Shown here in pieces: positions 49,597 to 57,942 of a stretch of DNA of 64,000 nucleotides. The notes under the pieces were generated by a model. The model was not told the origin of the DNA and searched no databases. It saw only the letters and a list, made by a program, of their open reading frames with translations. Positions within the stretch are counted from its first letter, which is position 1. Every line of letters starts with the position of its first letter. Both the position numbers and the translations under genes were made by a program. This DNA is from Streptomyces sp. TSRI0281 (GTDB lineage Bacteria > Actinomycetota > Actinomycetes > Streptomycetales > Streptomycetaceae), in the NCBI RefSeq assembly GCF_001905125.1, contig NZ_LWLE01000037.1, positions 186,001 to 250,000 of the forward strand, read 5' to 3'.

Positions 49597-50034
49597 GTGA
49601 CTGAGAGCTGGAGCCCTGCGGACAAGGCCGTCGTCCGCCTCCCTTCCGGGCGGACGGTACGTGGCCGTGGCCTGCGCCGTCCCCTTCCCGACGGACCGGT
49701 GCCAAACTTCGGCGTCTATCTGCTGGGCAAACGGCCGCCACCCACGCCGTGGGAGTCCGACTGGCTTCACTGGCCGGACTTCCGGCTCCCCGCGGACCGG
49801 CGGGCGGCGCGTGATCTCCTCGCGGAAGTGTGGCGCCGGGCCGACCGCGAACGGGTCGAGGTCGCGTGCGGAGGCGGCATCGGCCGGACGGGAACGGCCC
49901 TGGCGTGCCTGGCCGTTCTGGACGGTGTCCCGGCGGATCAGGCGGTCGCGTTCATCCGCCGCCACTACCATCCGCGTGCGGTGGAGACACCCTGGCAGCG
50001 TCGCTATGTGCGGCACTTCGGAGCGGGCAAGTAG
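49597..50034 (+). CDS. Small protein-tyrosine-phosphatase-like protein
   Basis: The protein (145 aa) contains VEVACGGGIGRTGTALACLAVLDG: a C(x)5R P-loop with C91 and R97 of the Cys-based phosphatase family (HCx5R, here ACx5R). W/D residues in ESDWLHWPDFRLP may give the general-acid loop. It is short but complete for a low-complexity dual-specificity fold. GTG 49597 is likely the first base of the mRNA. The substrate is unknown. Confidence 0.8.
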   Translation: MTESWSPADKAVVRLPSGRTVRGRGLRRPLPDGPVPNFGVYLLGKRPPPTPWESDWLHWPDFRLPADRRAARDLLAEVWRRADRERVEVACGGGIGRTGTALACLAVLDGVPADQAVAFIRRHYHPRAVETPWQRRYVRHFGAGK

Positions 50035-50094
50035 CGCCCGCGGCCCTGTGGTTGGATCTTCCCTGAGTCAATGCCACCGGGCGGGAGAAAGCAC

Positions 50095-50586
50095 ATGGGT
50101 TGTCGCGGGGTCCTCTTCGCGCTGGAGGCCGCGGACGCGGAACGGCTGCTGGCGGCCGGAAGCGATACCGGGGTGATGGAGATCGTCGAAACGATCGAGG
50201 AGGGCTGGGACGTGTCGGCGCTGATGGAGCTCGACAAGTCCTGGGACGTCCTGCATCGCTGTCTGACCGATGGAAGCCTGTCCTACGCCGGAGGTGAGTA
50301 CCCGCTCTCCCATGCCGTCCTCGGGGGCAGGCTGCTCCACGAGGGCGACGACTACATCGTTTCGTACGTCGATGCGGCGGAGGTCCGGGACATCGCCCGT
50401 GCCCTGGCGCCGCTCGACGAGGAATGGCTCAGGGAGCGCTTCGCCGCCCTCACCTTCTCCGAGTACCAGGGGAGCGGCGGTGAGGACGACATCGGCTACG
50501 CGCTCGCCTATCTGCCCGATCTGCGGGACTTCTACGGTGAGGCCGCGCGGGCGGGCCGGGCGGCGATCTTCACTGTCGACCAGTAA
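50095..50586 (+). CDS. DUF1877-family protein (YfbM-like)
   Basis: The protein (163 aa) has the DUF1877 pattern: MGCRGVLFALEAADAERLL, DVSALMELDKSWDVLHRCLTDGSL, and DDYIVSYVDAAEVRDIARAL. Function unknown, soluble, acidic. GGGAGAA lies 6 nt before ATG 50095. It follows the phosphatase-like gene by 60 bp. Confidence 0.87.
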   Translation: MGCRGVLFALEAADAERLLAAGSDTGVMEIVETIEEGWDVSALMELDKSWDVLHRCLTDGSLSYAGGEYPLSHAVLGGRLLHEGDDYIVSYVDAAEVRDIARALAPLDEEWLRERFAALTFSEYQGSGGEDDIGYALAYLPDLRDFYGEAARAGRAAIFTVDQ

Positions 50587-50666
50587 CCGGGGCGCGGTCG
50601 CGCCCGCGTCCGCCGGAGTCGGGACGCGGGCGTGAGCGCTCCCCCGTCGTGTCCGGTCCTGGCGGG

Positions 50667-51332
50667 TCAGCCGCGGCGTACGGCCCGGAGCACGGCGTCA
50701 CGGATGACGATCTGACGGCCCTCGGGGTCCGCCGCCATGCGTTCGGGGGCCGCCGTCACGATCGATGCCCACGCGTCGGGGTCGAGTACGGCGGCCATCT
50801 CCTCCCCCGTCACGAACGTGTCCACGGCCATCGGCCGGCCCATGGACGTGTCCAGGTCCGCCGGGTGGTGGCTCACGACGAGCAGGGTCCCGCCGGGATC
50901 CACCGCGGCGGCCAGCCTGCGGTACAGGGCTTCGAGCGAGGGCCGCGGGAGGTGCATGAACTGCGCCGACACCAGGTCGAACCGCCGCGGGGCCGGGTCC
51001 CAGCTGAGGAAGTCGGCATGCTGCCAGGTGATCCGGCCCGCGATGTCCTCGCCCGCTTCGGCCGCGTTCCGTGCGGCGTGCTCCAGCGCGACGGTGGACA
51101 GATCGGCACCGGTGACCTGCCAGCCGCGCGAGGCGAGCCAGATCGCGTCGGCGCCTTCGCCGCTGCCCACGTCCAGCACCGTGCCCGGGGTGAGACCCGC
51201 GACGTACTCGACGAGGAGAGGGTTGGGGTTGCCGCTCCAGACGGTGCGCGCACGGTAGCGGGCGTCCCAGAACTCCTGGGTGAAGTGGTCATCCGTGTTC
51301 TCGGTGTGGTCGGCCGAGTGATGGTGGCTCAT
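50667..51332 (-). CDS. Class-I SAM-dependent methyltransferase
   Basis: The protein (221 aa) has the SAM motif I VLDVGSGEGADAIWLASRGW, then VTGADLSTVALEHA (motif II acidic residue), DLVSAQFMHLP (motif IV) and GGTLLVVSHHP. A His-rich N-terminus (MSHHHSADHTENTDDH) precedes FWDARYRARTVWSGNPNP, as in thiopurine/tellurite-resistance-like methyltransferases (TehB/UbiE-like). Substrate unknown. Confidence 0.9.
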   Translation of the reverse strand: MSHHHSADHTENTDDHFTQEFWDARYRARTVWSGNPNPLLVEYVAGLTPGTVLDVGSGEGADAIWLASRGWQVTGADLSTVALEHAARNAAEAGEDIAGRITWQHADFLSWDPAPRRFDLVSAQFMHLPRPSLEALYRRLAAAVDPGGTLLVVSHHPADLDTSMGRPMAVDTFVTGEEMAAVLDPDAWASIVTAAPERMAADPEGRQIVIRDAVLRAVRRG

Positions 51333-51406
51333 GCCGTCACTGTGACCCCGGTTCCGGCCGACAGGCGAATTCCGTTGCCGTTACGGCAAAACGCCCGGTG
51401 CCGTGC

Positions 51407-52186
51407 TCAGTTGCCCGCCCGGCGCCGACGCCGCACCAGAACGAGCGTCAGCGCACCGGCGAGGGCCGGTCCACCCGGATGCGCGGCGGCCACCGCACCG
51501 GCCCGGTCCAGAGCGCCGGGCACCGGGAGGGTGCCCCAGCGGGTGACCGGCCAGGCGACCAGCACGGCGCGGCCCACCACGTCGTCGACCGGGACCATTC
51601 CGCCGTGGGGGTCGTCCTGGTGGTAGCGGGAATCCGCCGAATCCTGCCGGTGGTCGCCCATGACCCAGATCCGGCCGGCGGGCACGGTCACCTTGAACCG
51701 GCCTTCGTCGTCGTCGCTGCACGCGGTGTTCCCGGGGAACACGTACGGCTCGTCCAGAGCGGTGCCATTGACCTTGAGCGGGCCGTCGCCCGCGCACTCC
51801 ACCGTGTCCCCGCCGACACCGATCACGCGCTTGATGAGGTCCTTCTCCTCGGACGAGGGCATCACGCCGACGAAACTCAGCACCTTCTGGACCGTGTTGG
51901 GCTTGTCCACGGGTACCCCGCTGAGCCAGTCCGCCGGGTCGTGGAAGACGACGACCTCGCCGCGCTCGGGTTCCGATCCGAACCACGGGGTGAGCTTGTC
52001 GACCAGGACCCGGTCGCCCTTCTGAAGGGTGTTCTGCATGGACTCCGACGGAATCGAGAACGCCTGAACGAGAAAGGTCTTGATGAGCAGGGCCAGCACC
52101 AGCGCCATGCCGATGAGCAGCGGAAGCTCCACCCAGAACGGACGCTGCTTCTTCGTTCTGCTCCGCCGTGCGCCCGCCAGCACCAT
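51407..52186 (-). CDS. lepB: Signal peptidase I
   Basis: The protein (259 aa) removes signal peptides at the outer side of the membrane. One N-terminal membrane segment (LPLLIGMALVLALLIKTFLV) leads to FSIPSESMQNTL with the catalytic Ser (S49), and KDLIKRVIGVGGD holds the catalytic Lys. GRIWVMGDHRQDSADSR is signature 3. A second hydrophobic part and a basic tail (RRRRRAG) end the protein. ATG 52186 has GAGGAG 7 nt upstream. Streptomyces carry several paralogues; this one stands alone. Confidence 0.92.
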   Translation of the reverse strand: MVLAGARRSRTKKQRPFWVELPLLIGMALVLALLIKTFLVQAFSIPSESMQNTLQKGDRVLVDKLTPWFGSEPERGEVVVFHDPADWLSGVPVDKPNTVQKVLSFVGVMPSSEEKDLIKRVIGVGGDTVECAGDGPLKVNGTALDEPYVFPGNTACSDDDEGRFKVTVPAGRIWVMGDHRQDSADSRYHQDDPHGGMVPVDDVVGRAVLVAWPVTRWGTLPVPGALDRAGAVAAAHPGGPALAGALTLVLVRRRRRAGN

Positions 52187-52229
52187 CACGCCGCTCCTCG
52201 CCCCGTGTTCACCGCCCGCCCCGTACCCG

Positions 52230-52249
52230 GAGTGGCCCGGAGGCCACTC
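52230..52249. other. Short perfect hairpin upstream of lepB
   Basis: GAGTGGCC-CGGA-GGCCACTC gives an 8-bp stem with a 4-nt loop, 44 bp before the lepB start. It may act in the leader RNA or as an operator. Confidence 0.45.
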
Positions 52250-52556
52250 TAAAGCGTGTTGCGGAAGGCTGCGGAGCGGACATTTCTCCCGTACGGGTGG
52301 GGTGTTGTGGCCTGCGCCGATATGGCTGGAGTGAGAACTCCGCGCCGACAGTCCCGACATGGTGGGTGTCCGCCCCGGCCTGCCGCCGGAAGCCGTACGG
52401 GACTCGATGGACAAGGCCCTGGCCCGAGGGGGTGGCTGTGGGCCTTTCCCGGACGGAGCACCAGGCTCATGTGGGTCGCGCGCCGCCTGGCCCCGCGCCT
52501 CCTGTAGTGCCGCAATCGCCCGTACCGTCGCCGGCACGCAGCGTGGGGACGGGACG
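52250..52556. other. Non-coding gap
   Basis: About 300 bp between the lepB leader and the next leftward gene show no family motif in any frame. Short open frames here have no ribosome site and no codon bias. Confidence 0.45.
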
Positions 52557-52868
52557 CTACGGGGCGGGTGGCGGAGGCGGTTCGGGCGGGCTCCCGGCGA
52601 CCGGGACCGTGGCGCCGTCTCCGGCACGTACTGCCTCGACCACGCTCTGATGGAACGCGCGGCTCTCCTCTTCGGAGGGGCACGGCACGGGGCTGCCCGC
52701 CAGGGTGAACCAGTCCGAGGAGCCGCTGTACTGCACGGCCACCGATGCCTGTCCGTCGGACCAGGTGGTATGGACGGTCAGATCTCCGGCCAGGATGCCT
52801 ACCTCTTCGGTGCGGACTCCGCCGGCGCCCGCGTAGACACCGCTGGTCGTCCAGGATGCCCAGTTCAT
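52557..52868 (-). CDS. Small hypothetical protein
   Basis: The protein (103 aa from ATG 52868) begins MNWASWTTSGVYAGAGGVRTEE and ends in a Pro-rich tail (GSPPEPPPPPAP). LTVHTTWSDGQASVAVQYSGSSDWF is beta-strand-like. I know no family; such proteins recur in Streptomyces. AAGG lies about 9 nt upstream. Confidence 0.6.
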   Translation of the reverse strand: MNWASWTTSGVYAGAGGVRTEEVGILAGDLTVHTTWSDGQASVAVQYSGSSDWFTLAGSPVPCPSEEESRAFHQSVVEAVRAGDGATVPVAGSPPEPPPPPAP

Positions 52869-53000
52869 GACGTGTCGCCTTTCGGCCAGGGACAGTCTGT
52901 CCAGCGGGACTGCTTCCGAGTATGCCACCGGAATTCCGGTGTCGCACGGGTGTGCGGTCCGGCATGGTTCCAGGACTGTCGGCGCCCTCGCCGTCAGGGG

Positions 53001-53510
53001 TCACGCGCGCTGCAACGAGCCCCTGACGAACGCTGCCTGACCGGCGTGCTGAAGGCCCTCGGCGAGGACGCTGACCAGCCGGACACCCAGGGTCACCGGG
53101 GGTGACCACCCTTCGTCCACGATCCGGTCGAGCGCGTGGCCGGTCAGCCCGGCGACGAATTCCAGGGTCCGCTCGTGCACGGCGTCGTAGTACCCGAGGA
53201 GCGGTTCCGTCGAGTCCACCCGCACGGCGGCGACCTCTTCGGCGCTGTGGCCGTATCCGGTCGCCCGCTCCTCGAACGGCAGGGCGAACCGGTCGGACCA
53301 GCCCTGGGCGAGCCAGACCTCCTCGGTTCCGGCGGCATCGGCGATGTGGTCGTCCTGGACCCGCGCGAGATGCCAGAGCAGCCATGCGATCGAGTTGGCG
53401 CCGTCGTCGAGCCGGGCGTTGAGATGGTCGGGCGGGAGCCCTTCGGCCGCCGAATGCACCGCTTCCCGAACCCGGCCGAAGGAGTCGGCCAGCAAACCTG
53501 CACTGTTCAT
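53001..53510 (-). CDS. DinB-family protein (DUF664)
   Basis: The protein (169 aa) is DinB-like: SAGLLADSFGRVREAVHSAAEGL, ANSIAWLLWHLARVQDDHIADAAG with the helix-2 His-His pattern, and LVSVLAEGLQHAGQAAFVRGSL with the last His. This W-L-WH-AR-QD-H pattern is that of mycothiol-dependent DUF664 proteins. It is the third of four in the window and lies 75 bp downstream of the epoxide-hydrolase-like gene on the same strand. Confidence 0.87.
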   Translation of the reverse strand: MNSAGLLADSFGRVREAVHSAAEGLPPDHLNARLDDGANSIAWLLWHLARVQDDHIADAAGTEEVWLAQGWSDRFALPFEERATGYGHSAEEVAAVRVDSTEPLLGYYDAVHERTLEFVAGLTGHALDRIVDEGWSPPVTLGVRLVSVLAEGLQHAGQAAFVRGSLQRA

Positions 53511-53585
53511 ACGGTCACCATGACCCGCGGGCCCGCCGGGCGCACCCCGACCGGGGCATGGCGGGCCCGGGTATGCGGCCCGTAG

Positions 53586-54611
53586 TCACAGCGCGCTGAG
53601 CCAGTCGGTCAGCAGGCGGTTGACGTCGTCGGCCCGTTCCTGCTGGATCCAGTGGCCGCAGCCTTCGAGGATGTGCGCCGCGGTCAGGGCGGGCAGGGTG
53701 GTGGGGAAGGCGCTGATGGCGTCGGCCATCCATGTGGTGGAGGCGTCGAGTGCGCCGCCGATGAAGAGTGCGGGCCGGGTCACGGGCGCGCCGTCCCAGG
53801 CGGCGAGGTCCGCCCAGTCCCGGTCGACGTTGCGGTAGCGGTTGAGTGCGCCGGTGAGCCCGGTCCGTTCGAACTCGGCGCTGTAGACGTCGAGGTCGGA
53901 CTCGGTGAGCCAGGAGGGCAGCGGGCCCTCGGCGAACCGGTCGGAGAGCTTCGCGCCCGGGGGGACGAAGTGGAGGCTCGGCCGGTCCTGCGGTGCGTGG
54001 GTGTCGCCGGAGAGCCCCGTGTAGAAGCCGGCCAGCCAGCCGCGCACGTCCTCCTCGATCTCCGCCTCGGCCCGGCCGGGTGTCTGGAAGTAGCTGACGT
54101 AGAACTCTTCGTCGCCACCGATCCGGGCGAAGCCTTCGGTGGGACGGATGCCGCCGCGGGGTGCGTACGGAACGCTGAGCAGGCCCACGGCGGTGAAGAG
54201 GTCGGGCTTGAGCAGTGCGCTGTTGGCCGCGATGGACGAGCCCCAGTCGTGGCCGATGACCGTGGCGGTCGCCTCGCCGAGGGCGCGTACGATCCCGGCG
54301 TTGTCGGCCACCAGGTCGAGCATGCGGTAGGCGTCCACGGCGGCGGGCTTGGACGAGCGGCCGTAGCCGCGTACATCGATGGCGACGGCACGGAACCCCG
54401 CGGCGGCGATCGCGGGGAGCTGATGCCGCCACGAGTACCAGGACTCGGGGAATCCGTGGACGAGGAGGACGAGGGGGCCGGCGCCTTGCTCGACCAGATG
54501 GATACGGCCGCCGGGGACGTCTACCAGGCGGTGGACCGCGCCGGGAACGGCGGTGGACGGCCATGTCCGGTCCGTCGCCGGCGGCTGGGGCGTCGGGGTG
54601 GTCTGCGGCAT
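53586..54611 (-). CDS. Epoxide-hydrolase-like alpha/beta hydrolase
   Basis: The protein (341 aa) contains LVLLVHGFPESWYSWRHQLPAIAAAGFRAVAIDVRGYGRS (HGFPESW oxyanion motif of epoxide hydrolases), the nucleophile Asp in VIGHDWGSSIA, and a C-terminal HILEGCGHWIQQERADDVN with the catalytic His. An Asp nucleophile with HGxP makes epoxide hydrolase or dehalogenase activity likely. GAGGAAAT is upstream of ATG 54611. Confidence 0.9.
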   Translation of the reverse strand: MPQTTPTPQPPATDRTWPSTAVPGAVHRLVDVPGGRIHLVEQGAGPLVLLVHGFPESWYSWRHQLPAIAAAGFRAVAIDVRGYGRSSKPAAVDAYRMLDLVADNAGIVRALGEATATVIGHDWGSSIAANSALLKPDLFTAVGLLSVPYAPRGGIRPTEGFARIGGDEEFYVSYFQTPGRAEAEIEEDVRGWLAGFYTGLSGDTHAPQDRPSLHFVPPGAKLSDRFAEGPLPSWLTESDLDVYSAEFERTGLTGALNRYRNVDRDWADLAAWDGAPVTRPALFIGGALDASTTWMADAISAFPTTLPALTAAHILEGCGHWIQQERADDVNRLLTDWLSAL

Positions 54612-54813
54612 ATTTCCTCCTCGGGCGTCCCGGACATCGGGGACGCCGACGACCGGCGAGGCGGCTGATCGTCCGTCCTGCCGCCCTCTGCACGATCATT
54701 CGACCGGGCCGCGGCAGGCACAAGGAAACTTGCCGGTACGGCAAACCGGATGAGCCGCGGGCACCGACAGGACACTCTCGGCGCCATGCCGTTCTCCGGT
54801 CACGGGCAGCACG

Positions 54814-54845
54814 GCGCCCCGGACGAGGATGCCCGTCCGGGGCGC
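54814..54845. terminator. Terminator after the LPMO gene
   Basis: GCGCCCCGGACG (54814-54825) pairs with CGTCCGGGGCGC (54834-54845), 12 bp with an 8-nt loop, 15 bp after the leftward LPMO stop. Confidence 0.75.
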
Positions 54846-54860
54846 GGTGTGCGGAGCCCT

Positions 54861-55376
54861 CTAGCTGACGTTCACATCGATGCAGGCGTAGAAGGCGTTC
54901 GAGGTGTCCGCGATGTTCCAGACCGCGAGGACCTTCTGCCTCCCGGTGTGGCTGCCGAAGTTGACCTGGTGGGTGACGGTCGCTCCCGGCTGGGCACCGT
55001 TGTCGTTGAACTCGGCGATCTTCTGGCCGCCCGCGTAGTACTGCCAGGTGCTGGTGGAGTGCCGGGCGGTGAGGGTCCACTGGAAGGACTGGGAGCGGCT
55101 CACGGGGCTGACCCGCCAGCCCTTGGCGTCGTTGTCGAGATCGGCGAACCTGCTGTTGCCGCCGCTGCAACTGGTCAGCCCCTTGGGGCCTTCCACGCTC
55201 TGCGGCTCGTACTTGATCTCACCGCAGCTGACGGTTCCGGCGGCGCACTGCGCCTGCCTGCTGGGCGGCGAGGAGATATAGCCGTGGGCACCGGCGGAGC
55301 TCACGGGGAGGCTCAGCGCGAGCACCGGTGCGAGTACGGCACCGACGGCGACCGCGGTTTTCCTTTTGGCGTGCAT
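54861..55376 (-). CDS. AA10 lytic polysaccharide monooxygenase
   Basis: The protein (171 aa) is secreted. The signal peptide (1-30) ends SSAGA and the mature enzyme starts with H31-G-Y, the N-terminal His of the copper histidine brace; the second His is H106 in TLTARHSTSTW. The rest fits chitin-binding-type AA10 (PPSRQAQC, GSHTGRQKVLAVWNIADTSNAFYACIDV). It cuts chitin or cellulose by oxidation; there is no extra binding module. AAGGAG lies close to ATG 55376. A DasR-like site at 55536-55550 and the family suggest chitin. Confidence 0.93.
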   Translation of the reverse strand: MHAKRKTAVAVGAVLAPVLALSLPVSSAGAHGYISSPPSRQAQCAAGTVSCGEIKYEPQSVEGPKGLTSCSGGNSRFADLDNDAKGWRVSPVSRSQSFQWTLTARHSTSTWQYYAGGQKIAEFNDNGAQPGATVTHQVNFGSHTGRQKVLAVWNIADTSNAFYACIDVNVS

Positions 55377-55535
55377 GCTTCTCCTTCACAGGAGGCCGTG
55401 CCGCATGGTGGCGGGCCGTGGGGTGACCCGGCTGGGGGCGGCGAGGCCTCGCGAGTGTGGGGCCAAGTGGCGCGAAGGGCACAGCAAGGACCACTGCCGG
55501 AGCCCGGTCTGCGGCTGTCCGGAAAGGCCTTGCAC

Positions 55536-55550
55536 TTGGACTAGACCATA
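55536..55550 (-). promoter_or_regulatory. DasR-type operator (dre) upstream of the LPMO gene
   Basis: Minus strand TATGGTCTAGTCCAA matches the dre core TGGTCTAGACCA at 11 of 12 positions. It is 160 bp before the LPMO start. DasR, the GlcNAc-responsive GntR repressor of Streptomyces, controls chitin-use genes through such sites. Confidence 0.75.
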
Positions 55551-55688
55551 CCGATCGGCGCGTACACGTCAAGGACACCGGAGGCGGAGGGAGTCGAAAA
55601 CCGGCCACCCGCATGAGCCGGTCCCGGAGGCTCACGGTGCGCGAGGAGCACCGCGCCACGGAGTTCACCGCGAGCACGAAGGCGCCGG

Positions 55689-55727
55689 GGGGGGTGGCGC
55701 CCCTGACGTACTGGGGCGCCACCCCCC
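55689..55727. terminator. Terminator after DinB gene, 15-bp stem
   Basis: GGGGGGTGGCGCCCC (55689-55703) and its exact reverse complement (55713-55727) form a stem with a 9-nt loop, 35 bp after the leftward DinB stop. Confidence 0.8.
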
Positions 55728-55761
55728 GGCGGACGGGGCGGCGAGACTCAGGGGCCCGCCC

Positions 55762-56295
55762 TCAGCTGCCCGTTACCCCGTCCAGGCTCTCCCGGAGCAG
55801 ATCGGCGTGGCCCGCGTGGCGGGCGTACTCCGAGATCATGTGGACATGGACCAGGCGCAATGAGTAGACCTCGCCCCGGTGGACGAAGGTGTCGTCCAGG
55901 GAGGCACCGGCGATCGCCTCGTCGGCGAGGCGGATCTCCTCCACCAGGCGTGCGTAGTCCTCCGCGGCACGCTCGGGCGCCAGGTCCTCGAAATCGGCGT
56001 CCTTGCCCTTGTCCGCGTCGTACATCGGGGGCAGCGTCCGACCGGCGAAGCGCTCACGGAACCAGACGCGTTCGACCTTCGCCATGTGCCTGATGAGCCC
56101 GAGCAGGCTGAGGTTGGACGGCCGCACGGTCGTCCCGGCGAGCTGTTCCCCCGTCAGACCGGCGCATTTCTGCAGGAGCGCGGTGCGGAAGGAGGCGAGG
56201 AACTCCGCCAGTATCTCGCGCTCGCCCGCGGCGAGTGGGCTGTCCGCCATCGGGGAACGGTAGGCGTCGATTGCTTCGGGTGCTGTCCATGTCAT
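55762..56295 (-). CDS. DinB-family protein (mycothiol-transferase-like)
   Basis: The protein (177 aa) shows ILAEFLASFRTALLQKCAGLTGEQLAGTTVRPSNLSLLGLIRHMAKVERVWF and VHVHMISEYARHAGHADLLRESLDG, the DinB metal-ligand pattern. It is clearly a paralogue of the protein at 40395-40901 (same S-LSLLGL-RH---ER-WF and HM--EYARH-GHADLLRE). Substrate unknown. It may protect against electrophiles with mycothiol. Confidence 0.88.
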   Translation of the reverse strand: MTWTAPEAIDAYRSPMADSPLAAGEREILAEFLASFRTALLQKCAGLTGEQLAGTTVRPSNLSLLGLIRHMAKVERVWFRERFAGRTLPPMYDADKGKDADFEDLAPERAAEDYARLVEEIRLADEAIAGASLDDTFVHRGEVYSLRLVHVHMISEYARHAGHADLLRESLDGVTGS

Positions 56296-56332
56296 TCGGC
56301 GAGCATGCCTGTTGACGGCCGTCGGCGCGAAC

Positions 56333-57118
56333 CTATTGGCCGCTCATCCTGTGGTCATCGCCGTCGTCCGACCATGTGGTGGTCGAAGAGCCGATACCGC
56401 CCAGGAGGCCCAGCACCAGGAAGAGCACCACCAGGGCCTTGCCCGCTCCGCCCATCACCAGCGGCCGGGTGCCGGAACGCGTCCGGGCGGGCAGTACGGA
56501 GAGGTCGTCGTCACCGAAGAGGCCCTTGGGATAGGCCGGGGTGAGCATCATGGCGTAGGCGTAGAACCGTGTCTGATAGCGCAGGGTGGCCGCCGTCGCC
56601 TCGAACAGCGGCCGCGGCATCCGGCCCAGGATCAGGGTGATCAGCCACCAGAGGAACCCCAGGACGAACCAGCCGGTCACCGCCAGACTCTGCACGATCG
56701 CCGCCGGAATCATCAGGAACAGCCGGAACAGCACGGCGAGCCGATTGAGGTCGGTGGCCCGGACCTCGATCCGCACCGGGTAGTCCGGCGGCGGCGTCAG
56801 CGCGAACGGCGGGTATCGGTCGACCAGCAGCATCTCGCTCGCGGAGACCCGCACGTGGTAGCCGAGGTATCCGGAGAGGAAGCGGAAGACCGGCTGGGGC
56901 AGCCGCCCCAGCACCAGGGCGGCGAACCAGCCCACGATCACGGTGACCACGGCGGCGATGTAGAGGAAGAACAGCACGATGAACTGCGGGATGAGCAGGA
57001 GCAGACGCAGCAGCACCGTGAGACGGCGCTGCCGGGACGGTTCGACGATGTCGACGACGGGCTGGAATTCGTCCGCGTCCCCCGCGACGCGGCCCGGGCT
57101 CCACTGACCGTCGGCCAT
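56333..57118 (-). CDS. DUF4389-family membrane protein
   Basis: The protein (261 aa) has two DUF4389 units, each a pair of membrane segments: LLRLLLLIPQFIVLFFLYIAAVVTVIVGWFAALVLG and LFRLFLMIPAAIVQSLAVTGWFVLGFLWWLITLILG. Conserved YPPFALTPPPDYPVRIEV lies between. A last hydrophobic helix (ALVVLFLVLGLLGGIG) is near the C-terminus. Function unknown. GAGGAGGAG precedes ATG 57118. Confidence 0.88.
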   Translation of the reverse strand: MADGQWSPGRVAGDADEFQPVVDIVEPSRQRRLTVLLRLLLLIPQFIVLFFLYIAAVVTVIVGWFAALVLGRLPQPVFRFLSGYLGYHVRVSASEMLLVDRYPPFALTPPPDYPVRIEVRATDLNRLAVLFRLFLMIPAAIVQSLAVTGWFVLGFLWWLITLILGRMPRPLFEATAATLRYQTRFYAYAMMLTPAYPKGLFGDDDLSVLPARTRSGTRPLVMGGAGKALVVLFLVLGLLGGIGSSTTTWSDDGDDHRMSGQ

Positions 57119-57319
57119 CGCACTCCTCCTCGGCAGGTGATCCGTACGGCATCGGCGCGTACGACGTGACCCCACGCTGGGTCCGCACGAACCGGCCCGC
57201 AATCGGCCACGGGCCGAACGGGTGCCCGCCGGACGGCTCATGAGGGAGACGACCGCGTCCGCGGATCCGGCCCGCGACCACCGGCCGGATCGACGCCGTA
57301 CGACCGTCGCGAATTTAGC

Positions 57320-57331
57320 TATGTTGACATA
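57320..57331 (+). promoter_or_regulatory. MarR-type operator / promoter
   Basis: TATGTTGACATA is a 5-2-5 palindrome that contains TTGACA, a consensus -35 box (57324-57329). CATACCTA then occurs twice with 14-bp spacing (57328-57335 and 57342-57349). The MarR protein just downstream probably binds here to repress its own operon. Confidence 0.6.
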
Positions 57332-57359
57332 CCTATCACTTCATACCTAAGGTGCTTCC

Positions 57360-57839
57360 ATGCTTCCCGACAGCTCCGGCCCGTCCCCCCGCACCCCCGC
57401 CGAGATCGCCGCGACGCTCACGGCCGTGCTTCCGGTGCTGTTGCGGGCGGCGGACCGCCGGGTCGAACGGGAATACGGCCACCCCAAGCCGTCGGAGGGC
57501 CAACTCGCCCTGTTGCGCCTGGTGACGGAACAGGACGGCATCACCGTCCGGCAGGCGGCCGAGACCCTTCTCATGAAACCGAACAACGTCAGCGCGATGG
57601 TGTCCCAGCTGAGCGGCGAAGGCCTCGTGGAACGCAGGCAGGATCCCGCCGACCGGCGGGTGGCCCATCTGCACAGCACCGAGCGGGCGCGCGCACACAG
57701 CACTGCCGTGGACGCGCTGTTCGGCACCTATGTCGCGGAAGGGCTCCGGTCCCTGGGCGACGACGAGGTCGCCTCCATCGCCCGCGCCCTGCCCGCCCTC
57801 TCCGCGCTCGCGCGACAGGTCCGCTCGGACGCGAGCTGA
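57360..57839 (+). CDS. MarR-family regulator
   Basis: The protein (159 aa) has the MarR winged helix: SEGQLALLRLVTEQDGITVRQAAETLLMKPNNVSAMVSQLSGEGLVERRQDPADRRVAHLHSTERAR, including the DxRxx wing. It is the first gene before an MFS pump on the same strand (103-bp gap), the usual arrangement of a drug- or phenolic-compound-induced efflux operon. Confidence 0.9.
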   Translation: MLPDSSGPSPRTPAEIAATLTAVLPVLLRAADRRVEREYGHPKPSEGQLALLRLVTEQDGITVRQAAETLLMKPNNVSAMVSQLSGEGLVERRQDPADRRVAHLHSTERARAHSTAVDALFGTYVAEGLRSLGDDEVASIARALPALSALARQVRSDAS

Positions 57840-57880
57840 CACCTGCCGGCCTGCCGCCCCTACCACCCTCCCCTTCACTT

Positions 57881-57907
57881 CCCCCGCCCCGGCGCCCGAG
57901 GCGGGGG
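57881..57907 (+). terminator. Hairpin between marR and MFS gene
   Basis: CCCCCGCC (57881-57888) pairs with GGCGGGGG (57900-57907). It may attenuate transcription between the two genes. Confidence 0.45.
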
Positions 57908-57942
57908 CGTCTCATTCCGGTTCAGTCGAAAGGCACTTCCGC

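Noticed and set aside
52249..53385. Minus-strand frame of 378 codons bridging two genes
   Set aside because: It overlaps the DinB and small hypothetical genes in another frame and lacks any domain.
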